From NCBI RefSeq assembly GCF_964656455.1, contig NC_135720.1, positions 109,876,696 through 109,940,695 of the forward strand: a DNA stretch of 64,000 nucleotides, read 5' to 3'. The notes under the pieces are model-generated. The model saw only the letters and a list, made by a program, of their open reading frames with translations, was not told the DNA's origin and did no database searches. The position numbers and the translations under genes are program-made. The DNA comes from Halichoerus grypus. Lineage: Eukaryota; Chordata; Mammalia; Carnivora; Phocidae. Shown here one piece after another: positions 12,501 to 24,500 of this stretch (its first letter is position 1; each line of letters begins with the position of its first letter).

Positions 12501-15500
12501 TCTTTGTTCTTTGGGTGTTGAGTTTGATGAGTTCTTTATAGATTTTGGATACTAGCCCTTTATCTGATATGTCATTTGCAAATATCTTCTCCCATTCTGT
12601 CAGTTGTCTTTTGGTTTTGTTGACTGTTTCCTTTGCTTTGCAAAAGCTTTTTATCTTTTTTTTTAAATTTTTTTATTGTTATGTTAATCCCCATACATTA
12701 CATCATTAGTTTTAGATATAGTGTTCCATGATTCATTGTTTGTGCATAACACCCAGTGCTCCATGCAGAACGTGCCCTCCTCAATACCCATCACCAGGCT
12801 AACCCATCCTCCCAACCCCCTCCCCTCTAGAACCCTCAGTTTGTTTTTCAGAGTCCATCGTCTCTCATGGTTCTTCTCCCCCTCCGATTTCCCCCCTCTT
12901 CGTTCTTCCCCTCCTGCTACATTCTTCTTCTTCTTTTTTTCTTTCTTAACATCTATTGCATTATTTGTTTCAGAGGTACAGATCTGAGATTCAACAGTCT
13001 TGCACAATTCACAGCGCTTACCAGAACACATACCCTCCCCAGTGTCCATCACCCAGTCACCCCATCCCTCCCACCCCACCCCTCACTCCAGCAACCCTCA
13101 GTTTGTTTCCTGAGATTAAGAATTCCTCATATCAGTGAGGTCATATGATACATGTCTTTCTCTGTTTGACTTATTTCGCTCAGCATAATACCCTCCAGTT
13201 CTATCCACGTCGTTGCAAATGGCAAGATCTCATTCCTTTTGATGGCTGCATAATATTCCATTGTATATATATACCACCTCTTCTTTATCCATTCATCTGT
13301 TGATGGACATCTTGGCTCTTTCCACAGTTTGGCTATTGTGGACATTGCTGCTATAAACATCGGGGTGCACGTACCCTTTCGAATCCCTACTTTTGTATCT
13401 TTGGGGTAAATACCCAGTAGTGCAATTGCTGGATCATATGGTAGCTCTATTTTCAACTTTTTGAGGAACCTCCATACTGTTTTCCAGAGTGGCTGCACCA
13501 GCTTGCATTCCCACCAACAGTGTAGGAGGGTTCCCCTTTCTCCGCAACCCCGCCAACATCTGTCATTTCCTGACTTGTTAATTTTAGCCATTCTGACTGG
13601 TGTGAGGTGGTATCTCATTGAAGTTTTGATTTGGATTTCCCTGATGCCGAGCGATATTGAACAGTTTTTCATGTGTCTGTTGGCCGTTTGGATGTTTTCT
13701 TTGGAAAAATGTCTGTTCATGTCTTCTGCCCATTTCTTGATTGGATTCTTTGTTCTTTTGGTGTTGAGTTTGATGAGTTCTTTATAGATTTTGGATACTA
13801 GCCCTTTATCTGATATGTCATTTGCAAATATCTTCTCCCATTCTGTCAGTTGTCTTTTGGTTTTGTTGACTATTTCCTTTGCTTTGCAAAAGCTTTTTAT
13901 CTTGATGAAGTCCCAATAGTTCATTTTTGCCCTTGCTTCCCTTGCCTTTGGTGATGTTTCTAGGAAGAAGTTGCTGCGGCTGAGGTCGAAGAGGTTGCTG
14001 CCTGTGTTCTCCTTTAGGATTTTGATGGACTCCTGTCTCACATTGAGGTCTTTCAACCATTTGGAGTCTATTTTTGTGTGTGGTGTAAGGAAATGGTCCA
14101 GTTTCATTCTTTTGCATGTGGCTGTCCAATTTTCCCAACACCATTTGTTGAAGAGACTGTCTTTTTTCCATTGGACATTCTTTCCTGCTTTGTCAAAGAT
14201 TAGTTGACCATATAGTTGAGGGTCCATTTCTGGGCTCTCTATTCTGTTCCATTGATCTATGTGTCTGTTTTTGTGCCAGTACCATACTGTCTGGATGATG
14301 ACAGCTTTGTAGTAGAGCTGGAAGTCCGGAATTGTGATGCCGCCAGCTTTGCTTTTCTTTTTCAACATTCCTCTGGCTATGCGGGGTCTTTTCTGGTTCC
14401 ATACAAATTTTAGGATTATTTGTTCCATTTCTTTGAAAAAAGTGGATGGTATTTTGATGGGGATTGCATTGAATGTGTAGATTGCTCTAGGTAGCATTGA
14501 CATCTTCACAATATTTGTTCTTCCAATCCATGAGCATGGAACGTTTTTCCATTTCTTTGTGTCTTCCTCAATTTCTTTCATGAGTATTTTATAGTTTTCT
14601 GAGTACAGATCCTTTGCCTCTTTGGTTAGATTTATTCCTAGGTATCTTATGGTTTTGGGTGCAATTGTAAATGGGATAGACTCCTTAATTTCTCTTTCTT
14701 CTGTCTTGTTGTTGGTGTATAGGAATGCCACTGACTTCCTGGATTTTGATGCCTGTTTCCTTCCCCAAATTAGGGAAGTTCCCTACTATAATTTGCTCCA
14801 TTATACCTTCTGCCCCTCTCTCTCTTTCTTCTTCTTCCAGGATCCCAATTATTCTAATGTTGTTTCGTCTTATGGTATCGCTTATCTCTCGAATTCTGCC
14901 CTCGTGATCCAGTAGTTGTTGATCTCTCTTTTTCTCAGCTTCTTTATTTTCCATCATTTGGTCTTCTATATCACTGATTCTCTCTTCTGCCTCATTTATC
15001 CTAGCAGTTAGCACCCCCATATTTGATTGCACCTCATTAATAGCCTTTTTGATTTCTACTTGGTTAGATTTTAGTTCTTTTACTTCTCCAGAAAGGGTTT
15101 CTCTAATAACTTCCATGCTTTTTTAAAGCCCACCTAGTATCATTAAAGTGATGATTCTGAACTCTAGATCTGACATCGTACTAATGTCCATATTGAGTAG
15201 GTCCCTGGCAGTCAGTACTACCTCTTGTTCTTTTTGTTGAGGTGATTTTTTCCGTCTTGTCATTTTGTCCAGAGGAGAATAGATTAATGAGAGAACAAAA
15301 TGCTAGCAGGGTAACAACATCCCCAGAAAATATACTCTAAACAAATCAGAAAAGACCTGAAGCAGTGGGAAAAGAAAGGGAAAGAGAGAAAAGAGAAAAA
15401 GAAAAAGAAAAAGATAAAGATAAAAACAAACAAAAGCAGAACAAAACAAAACAAAAAAAAACCAGAATGTGATCAAATATGATCAGGCTGGTATATAGAT

Positions 15501-18500
15501 CAGTGCCACACACTAGATTTTGGGTGTATTTTGGTCTGTTAGAAGAAAGTGCCTCCCAAAATTTTAAAGAAAGAAAAACTTATATATGTACAAAAATAAG
15601 GGTTGATATGATGAAGGGATGGAATATGACTGTAAAGATGGAAATTATAAAAAATTTTATAAAAGGAATTGATAAGTTGTTTGAAAAAAGAAAGAAGAGG
15701 ATTTTAAAAAAAAAAGAAAAAAAAAGGGAGAGAATGTGATCAGGCAGGGGAGTAGAAAAAACCATACACTAGAGATTTAGGGTATATTTTGATCTGTTAG
15801 AGGAAACTTTCTCAAAATTTTAAAGAGAGAACAACTTATATATATATGCCAAAAATATGTGTAACTACTATGAAGGGATAGAATATGACTCTAAAAATGA
15901 AAAATAAAAATGTTTTTTAAAAAAGGGATTGATAAGATGTTGGTTGAAAAAGGGAAAAAGAAAAATTCAAAAAAAAAAAAGAAAAAAGACAGTTAAAAAA
16001 AATTAACTTTGAAAGACAAAAGAATCATGGTAAAAAAGCCATGAATTCTATGTGCAGTATTCCCCTAGCGCTGGAGTTCTGCCGTTCTCATTGATCCGTA
16101 AACTTGGTCTTGGCTGGCTGTTCTCACTGATCTTCTGGGGGAGGGGCCTGTTGCCGTGGTTTCCAAATGTCTTTGCCAGAGGCGGAATTGCCCCGCCCTT
16201 GCCGGTCGGGCCTAAGTAATCTGCTCGGGTTTGCTCTCAGGAGCTTTTGTTCCCTGCAAGCTTTCGGTACAGCTTTGGAGGCCGAGAGTGAAAATGGCGG
16301 CCTCCCAATCTCCGCCCCGGAGGAGCCGAGAACTCGGGGCCCTGCTCCTCAGTGCGCCCCCAGAGAAAAGCAGTCAATCACTCCCATCTCCCCGGTCTCT
16401 GGCTGCACTCCGTGCTCACCCAGCCTGTGACCGAGCATTTCTATCTCTGGCACCCGACCCCGTGTGGAGTCTCCAAACCCAGCAGATCCCTGCGGTGCAC
16501 TCCCATGCTGCTCCTCCCGGGGGAGGAAGGGGAGTCTCCCCGCATCTGCTGCTTGTTGGGTCCCTGCTGGAGGAGCAGTGGCCTGACTGTGCCGCGGATC
16601 ACGGTTTATGGCAACCCTGAGCTGAGAGCCCGCGCCTGGGTTCCATCTCTGCAGCTGGCTTCCCCACTCCGATACCTGGGAGCTCTGCCGCACTCAGGCG
16701 CCCCCGGTCTTTCTGTGACCCCGAGGGTCCTGAGACCACAGTGTCCCGCGAGGGTTCCACCCCCCGTTTAGCCACTGGAGCGATGTCCCTCAGCAGAGCA
16801 GACTTCTAAAACTTCCGATTTTGTGCTCCATGGCTCTATCACTTGCCAGAAGTGGCCGATGGAGGCCCCCCCCGCCGTCTCCTGAATATCGCCTCGGATT
16901 CACTTCTCCGCACATCCTACCTTCCAGAAAGTCATCGCTTTTCTGTTCAGAGAGTTGTTGCTATTCTTTTCTTTGATCTCCTGTTGAGTTTGTAGGTGTT
17001 CAGGATGGTTTGATCCCTATCCAGCTGAATTCCTGAGACCAGACAAAATCCAGGTCTCCTACTCCTCCGCCATCTTGCTCCGCCCCCCGGTTGTTTCCTT
17101 TGTTGTGCAGAAGCTTTTTGTTTTGATGTGTTATATATATACAATAGAATATTACTCAACCATAAAAAAGAATGAAATCTTGCCATTTGCAACAACATGG
17201 ATGTATTATGCTAAGCAAAATAAGTCAGTCAGAGCAAGACAAATATATGATTTCACTCAGATGTGGAATTTAAGAAACAAAACAAATGAACAAAGTGAAA
17301 AATGAGAGAGGCAAGCCAAGAAACAGACTCTTAATGATAGAGAACAAACTGATGGCTACCAGAGGGGAGGTGGGTGGGGGGATGGGTTAAACAGGTGATG
17401 GAGATTAAGGAGTACACTTGTTGTGATGAGCACCAGGTGTTGTATGGAGGTGTTGGATCACTATATTATACACCTGAAACTAATATTGTACCATTAAATG
17501 GAATTCAAATAAAAATTTGAAAAAAAAATTGAAAAGACAATCCACAGAATGAGAGAAAATATTTACAAATCCTTTCATATGGAATATCCAAATACCCAAA
17601 ATATATAAAGAACTCTTACAACTCAAAAATAAAAAGACAACCCATTTTTTAAAAAGCAAAGGATTTAAATTCACATTTCTCCAAACAAGATGGATGAATG
17701 GCCAATAAGTACATGAAAAGATGTTCAACATCATTAGCCATTAGGAGAATGAAGTAGTGGTTCAGAGGACAACATGGATAAATGTTAAAACATTATGCTA
17801 AATGAAAGAAGTCAGTCACAAAAGGCTAAATATTGTATGAGTCCATCTATATTACATGTCCAGAAAAGACAAATCCATAGAGACAGAAAAGTAGATTCAT
17901 GGTTGCCAGGAACTACAGAAAGAGGGAGAAGATGGAGTGGCTGCTAATGGATATGGGGTTTCTTGGGAAAATGAAAGTGTTCTAAAATTAGATAATGATG
18001 GTGGCTGTGCAACTCTATGAATATACTAAAAATCCCTGAACTGTATACTTTGAAATGGTAAATTTTATGGTATGTAAATTATATCTCAATAAAGCTATTA
18101 ATATATATTTAAGCTTTAAAATGTATAAAAATTTTTTCTAGAGATGGTGACTTATAAAAAAATAAGAATTAAGTTTGTACTTACAGCTTTGCTCTGCAAT
18201 TTGTTGAAAGAATATCTCAAGGTATCAACTGCTTCTGATTCTTCTTTGGTCACTTCAACTTCAAATCTGTTTAAAATAGCATAGGCTTCCTGGAAAGTGG
18301 GAGTAGAGTTCAGAAATATCACAAGGAAAGCAAATGCCAAATGATTTAGATGCCCTGTAGAAACACATTCCTATTTTTCCCATTCTTAGAAGAGAGTGTA
18401 TTTTAGAAGAGTGGTTCCCAAAATTAAACATGTATGTAAACACCTCTAAATTCTCCCTGATACCAGATATTAACTCTAGAGCTTAGGTCCTGAAATCTGC

Positions 18501-21500
18501 ATTTAATAAGCACCTAGGTGATTCTGATGGAGATGTAGGCAGATCACACTGAAATACTATCTTAGTTGAGGCGTGTGGGTGGCTCAGTTGGTTGAGCATC
18601 TGACCCTTGGTCTCAGCTCAGGTCTTGATCTTAGTCATGAGTTCAAGCCCCACATTGGGCTCCACACTGGGCATGCAGCCTACATCAAAAAAAGAAAGAA
18701 AGAAAGAAATACTATCCTAGAAAATATCCCTAGGATCATTTTCTCCTCTTTGATCTCCTCTCTCCTCTTTGATCTTGTGCAACACCATGCAAAATATCTT
18801 CTCATTACTCTATTAAAATATGCATTGGCTATATAAAGAACAGAATGAAACAATGATGTGGGAGATACCCTGAAGAAAAGAAACTTGAATGGTCAAAGGG
18901 ATGGATTGGCAATTGGATTTACTAAGATAATTCATGCTGAAGAATAAAGTTTCTGGGTTGCCTGGGTGACTCAGTGAGTTAAATGCCCAACTCCTAATTT
19001 CAGCTCAGGTCATGATTACAGGGTCATGAAATTGAGCCCCACATCGGACTCCATACTGGGCATGGAGCCTGCTTAAGATTCTCTCTCTTCCTCTCCCTCT
19101 GCCCCTCCCCCGCTCACACAAGTGCACCCTCTCTCTTAAAAAAAAAAAAAGGTAATAAAATAAGAGTCTGATTTAAATATTAGTCATAATTAATTTATGG
19201 TACACAAAATAATGGCTCTCTCCAGTGTTGTCCACATCCTAATCTCCAGAGCCTGTGAATATGTTACTTTACATGGCAAAAGGGACTTTGCAGATGTGAT
19301 TATGTTTGAAAAAAAAAAAACTTGAAATGGGGAGATTATCCTGGACAAACTGGTTGGGCCCAAAGTGATCACAAATGTCCATATAAGGGAAAGAGGGAGG
19401 CAGGAGAGTAAAGCCAGAGAAGATGTAAAGACTGAAGCAGGGGCAGGAGTGATGACATTGCTGGAAGGGGCTGTGAGCCAAGGAATGCAGGTGGCTTCTA
19501 GAAGCTAGAAAAGGCAAGGAACAGACTCTCTCCTAGAACCTCTAGAAAGAATACAGCCCTTCTGACATCTTGATTTTAGCCCCATAAAATCCATTTTCAG
19601 ACTTATGATCTGTAGAACTGTAAAATAATACATTTATGTTGTTTTAAGCCATTACATTTATGGTAATTCGTTATAACCACAGTAGGAAACTAATATAGCA
19701 CTCCACCCTAGAAACATCTCTGGTTGATGTTAGTTCCAACAGACTACTATTGAGCCTAAGTGGACTCCTCCCACCATGCTTCCCTTGGTATGCCACTGGT
19801 CATGAGTGAGACCTATAGTGGTTTCTAAGGAAAGCCAAAGATATTTGGGGAACTTGCCTAGCATGTTGGGATTGACATGAAAGAGCACAAGCATTCATTT
19901 CTGTAAAATGTTGGTGCTAGCATAAAAAACTGAACACTGTCTAGACCAGTTCAGCATTATTAATATATTAATATTCCTTTGTATACTGTTCACTGTTGGT
20001 AATTGTCAAAACTCCTCCAAGGGCATCAAATCAGAAAGGAGAAACTGGCAGACTGTGCCATAAAATAGATGAAGAAAGTATGTTAACAGAATCAATTTTT
20101 TAGTGTGTCTCTATTTAAAAAAAGAAAAAATATTTCAAGAAAGAAAAAATGTGATCATTCCTTACTTCAATTGGTCCCAAAGTCATGTCCATTTGAATTT
20201 CATTATCACGGATAGATGATAAGGCTTCCATTGCAAACCTGACATCATCTAAATCACGAATAGGTCTAGACAACTTTTTCAAGTATTCATTGATAAATGC
20301 TATCATGTCTGACATTTTCTTTTTGTATTCTTCATTCAAGTAGCGACAGAGTAACATCTTCCATGCCTTAGCCTCAATTGATAAGGCCAGTTTCATTGGC
20401 TCTGGGGAAGAGGAAGAAAGATCAGAATGGAATACAATTGACATTCTGAAACTATTTACTTCATGTCTAATCTGAGCATCTCTAACTTCACTGTCCTATT
20501 TGATGATCCCACCTCCAACTAGTCAACTCCATCTTAACAATCCTTACACATTCCTCTTTTCTTCTCTTAGTATCCTTCAACCCGCCAGCCCTGCCATGTT
20601 TGAAACATGACTGCTCCTTGCCAACTTCCAACAGTTAGACTAGGGAGCTGCGGAAACATACAGCCAGCTTGTTGGTTGAGGCTGAGAGATCCTCTCATGA
20701 GGTCTGCATCTTGTGGGCCTATCTTCTCCTTTTCCTCAGTCCCCAAGCATTCAGCCCACCTTCCCCCTTCTTTAGAACTGTTGCTGCCTATTCCATTTCT
20801 TAGTTTTCTCTCTCTAAAATTGAGCCCTCAGCCAACTCTCACTCTGTGCTAGAGTTGATTTTTGTATGAGGAATCACAGTGCTAACCACTATGAGAAAAC
20901 AAATAGGAAATTTAAATAATAGTAATAATAATAGGTAAACTAATTTTCCAAAAGTCTACAGTTCTTGGAATTATTGTCCCAGAAGTATTGTTTCTGATTT
21001 CTTTTTTTTTTTTAAGATTTTATTTATTTATTTGACAGAGAGAGACACAGCGAGAGAGGGAACACAAGCAGGGGGAGTGGGAGAGGGAGAAGCAGGCTTC
21101 CCGCTGAGCAGGGAGTCCGATGTGGGACTCGATCCCAGGACCCTGGGATCATGACCTGAGCTGAAGGCAGACACTTAACGACTGAGCCACCCAGGCGCCC
21201 CTAGTTTCTGATTTCTAACTAAATATTCCCTTCAAGTATTTGTGATTCTTCCCCAATTTAAATCCCTTCTTGATAGATATAATAACAGCATTTAAGGGGC
21301 GCCTGCGTGGCTCATTCAGTTGAGCTGCCAACTTGATTTCAGCTCAGGTCATGATCTCAGGGTGCTGGGATCAAACCCCGTGTCTGGCTCCATGCTCAAT
21401 GGAGTCTGCTTGAGATTCTCCCTCTCCCTCTGCCCCTCTCTCCCGCCCCCCATACTCTCTCTCTCTCCCAAATAAACAAATAAATCTTTAAAAAAATAAT

Positions 21501-24500
21501 AACAGTATTTCATATTTATTGAACATCAACTATTTGCCAAGTAGTATGCTAAGTGTACCCTATAAAGCAGTTCATGAGGTGAACTCTGTCATTATCACCA
21601 GCAGAAGGGATGGGATTAAAGAGGTCAGGTAACCTTGACAATCAAATTTGAGAGCCACAGTTAGACTTACTCTTTAAGGATAGATCTGAAAATCTACTTA
21701 AGGTGGATAGTTGATGTAAAATAGGTCATTCAAATATCTTTTGAGAATAAAATCTTCTCACAAACTTCTGACAAGACTGTACCGCTGTAACTATGGCAAC
21801 AAATAGCCACCATAACCCAGTTTTAAACCCAAGCCACAGACCAACTGACCTCAGGTCACATACTTTTGCCACCCGATCAGCATCAGCTCCTCCCTTCTGA
21901 ATGTCAACCAATCGAAAAGAACATATCGATAAGCCTGCCTCTGAGTGCCAACCAATCAACAACAATCTCACCTGAGTAAACATCTTTCTACAGATGATAA
22001 CCTATTTACACCCACAGTCCTTAAACCCCATGCTGCCCAGACACCTTATATGAGTGTGCTCTGCTCGAACACTGGGCCTGACCAGCATCACTCTCCCTCA
22101 TTCTTGTAATCAGTAAAATCAGTTTGGGAGTTTTATCTCCGATATTAAGCAGCTGTCTCATCATCCTTTGATACACTAATCCCAAGTGGATTAACTTCTC
22201 AGGAAACCTCAAATTGTTTGATTCCTATCTCATGTATATAGCTCCTTCCTCACAGTAACCTGAAAAAGAGTTTCACCTGTAGCTTAGTTGCTTGACTGCC
22301 AATTGAGGAATTGCATCGTATTCAGTATATTAAGCCACCCTGGTATAATATTATATGCAAAGAATATATAATAATATATGATATAACACACATTGTATAT
22401 ATACATATATATAACATATATATGAACAATATTCATGGCCCAGAAATATTTGATATTTATAATATTGTACCAAAGTAGCTTCACAACTGCTTTCTAAATA
22501 AAGCAGCATTTCATGTGAAAATACAGATACTTTACATAACATTTTAAAAATACCTGTATGCAATTCAAGTGCTCCCACAACAATAATAGGCTTCAACTCA
22601 TCGATCTCCTGTTCAAAAGTAGCAAAGTGTAGAATTTCTGATCTGATTTCAGTCAGAGAGGGGTTGTTAGCCAAAAACTCCTGTAGTAAGGAAAGTGTTT
22701 ACTTTAGCTTTTTGACAGTATGAATCTCACATTGCCTTTTTTTTTTTTTTTTTTTTTGCTTATATACTTTTCCACTTGTATGTCAGGGGACTGGCTCAGT
22801 AAAGAAAGGGATGAGCCAGTAGTACTGGAAGATGAGGCTATGTGAGGGAATGTCACAGTCCACCATGAATAACTACAACAACAACTATACTAATGTTATT
22901 CATGTGTCGTTGAGTCTCTAACCAAAAAGACAGCTGTATCTATGTTAAGTGTGACACACTCTTGAATACCCAGCCTCTGAATGTGTCTGGAACGCAATTG
23001 GTACTCAATTGTTTACACAAATTAAACGAAATCTTCCTGAGCCTCATTCCTTTCAGTTGCTTCAGAGTGTCAACATGAGAATTGCAGAAAATCAAGTATG
23101 TTAGGTGCTGGACATTTACAGGTTCCTGACCTCTGCTCATGAGTTCCTGTCACGATCACTGACACTTCCCTGGTCCTCTCATGCAAGTTAGATATAAACA
23201 ACTCAAACCCAAACTGCATCACAAGTAGCAGAAATACACCTTCACTTTCACGTCTTGGTCCTCGGTCCAGAGCGTCTTGTACTTTTGAAAGTCCTGCAAG
23301 GCCTCGTGAGCTACCTTTCGTAGAGAATTCACAGAGGAAGAAAGGAGGAGAACCAACTTGGAAATATCCTTGTGCTCTGCTACCCCCGGATAAAAATTCT
23401 TCAGCTTCCTTGCAGGAATAATTTCTTCAAAAGATCCTGAAAACAGATATTTTTATATGCAGATAACTTCTATATTCAACTTTAAGTATTATCAATGTTA
23501 ATATTTATAGATTTTTTTTTTCAAGCTGTAGTTTTTAAAGGACTCTCCCTCCAAGTAATTAAGAGCTATTCTCTTATACGTCACTTACTCTTATTAAACC
23601 ACTGTGTCAGATTCTGAGGTCTAGATTTCTTTAATGTGGAAAAACTGTTTTCAGAGAAGAGAACTGAAAGACACTGATGAAACCCTCCCCACCCCAAATA
23701 AGTCCTCCAAGGAAAGGTCAAAAGAGCTGACGTTGCTCTACAGAACTGCATGGTGGTTAAAAGAGAGGCACCATATTTATTACCTAAATAACTTTAGGCC
23801 AGTTTTTTAATCTTCATGGAAATACATGTGAGGATTGAATGAGACAACATATGTTTGTCTTCAGCTCAACATCTGGTATATCGAGACATGCAATCACTAT
23901 TAACCACCACTATAAACATCTCTTGCCAAAATCTGATCGTGTCACTGCCTTGATCAAAATTCTCCAGTATTCCCCATCAAACAGACTATACAGATACATT
24001 TGGCCCAAACAATGCCTTGCCTTTTCAAAACAGTTGTGAACAATTAAAAAGCATGATCATTCGGGGCGCCTGGGTAGCTCAGTTGGTTAAGCGACTGCCT
24101 TCAGCTCAGGTCATGATCCTGGAGTCCCGGGATCGAGTCCCACATCGGGCTCCCTGCTCAGCAGGGAGTCTGCTTCTCCCTCTGACCCTCCTCCCTCTCA
24201 TGCTCTCTATCATTCTCTCTCTCTCTCAGTGAATAAATAAAAAAAAAATCTTTAAAAAAAAAAAAAAAGCATGATCATTCATGCAAAATTCCAGATTTCT
24301 AACTTCTCTTTTAAAAGGGTTTAATCAGGGGTACCTGGGTGGCTCAGTCAGTTAAGCGTCTGCCTTTGGCTCAGGTCATGATCCCAGGGTCCTAGGATTG
24401 AGTCCTGCATCGGGCTCCCTGCTCAGTGAGGAGCCTGGTGCTCCCCCTGCTTGTGCTCTCTCTCTCTCTCTCAAATAAATAAATAAAATCTTTTAAAAAA

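Larger units (their letters stand above)
11412..17088 (-). mobile_element. L1 with complete 5' end and internal deletion
   Basis: A minus-strand L1, the same direction as DNAH5, bounded by the 17-bp duplication GGTTGTTTCCTTTGTTG at 11395-11411 and 17089-17105. Its 5' end at 17088 reads GGGGGCGGAGCAAGATGGCG, the expected L1 start with a YY1-like AAGATGGCGG. Parts in L1 order are a 5'UTR of about 1825 bases (17088-15264), the ORF1 first half (15263-14740), and the ORF2 3' third (to about 13127), then a 3' UTR. The 3' end is present twice (see 12658). The endonuclease and most of the reverse transcriptase of ORF2 are missing, so it cannot move by itself. Confidence 0.88.
10813..17525 (+). mobile_element. 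Twin-primed (5'-inverted) L1, later interrupted
   Basis: The 3' part lies on plus (17131-17525). Its 5' part is inverted onto minus (10813-11411 plus 17106-17130). The inverted piece ends at the L1 text GATAAAGAAGATGT and the forward piece resumes at GATGTGTTATATATATACAA, so the two are contiguous in a normal L1. This is the hallmark of twin priming. The target duplication AAATTGAAAAGACA lies at 10799-10812 and 17526-17539. Confidence 0.82.
10099..18110 (+). mobile_element. Old L1 hosting nested insertions (base layer)
   Basis: An old plus-strand L1, ORF2 to 3' UTR, now in pieces at 10099-10530, 10789-10812 and 17526-18110. The piece ending GACTTCATCAAAATTTTAAA and the piece CCATCAAGAAATTGAAAAGA are close neighbours in intact L1s, as are CAAGAAATTGAAAAGACA and ATCCACAGAATGAGAG. 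These joins show which sequences came later. The 3' UTR ends near 18110. Confidence 0.75.

Noticed and set aside
13127..14731. 534-codon open frame as a working reverse transcriptase
   Set aside because: It is only the part of L1 ORF2p after the RT core. The endonuclease and the catalytic RT motifs are missing.
16167..16771. Overlapping open frames of 80-140 codons on both strands
   Set aside because: They lie in the GC-rich L1 5' UTR, where few stops occur by chance. They overlap in several frames and show no protein text.
22351..22553. Extension of exon L past its donor in the open frame
   Set aside because: The extension is AT-rich, Tyr/Ile-biased and without dynein similarity. The GTATTT donor and the phase of exon M place the boundary at 22554.
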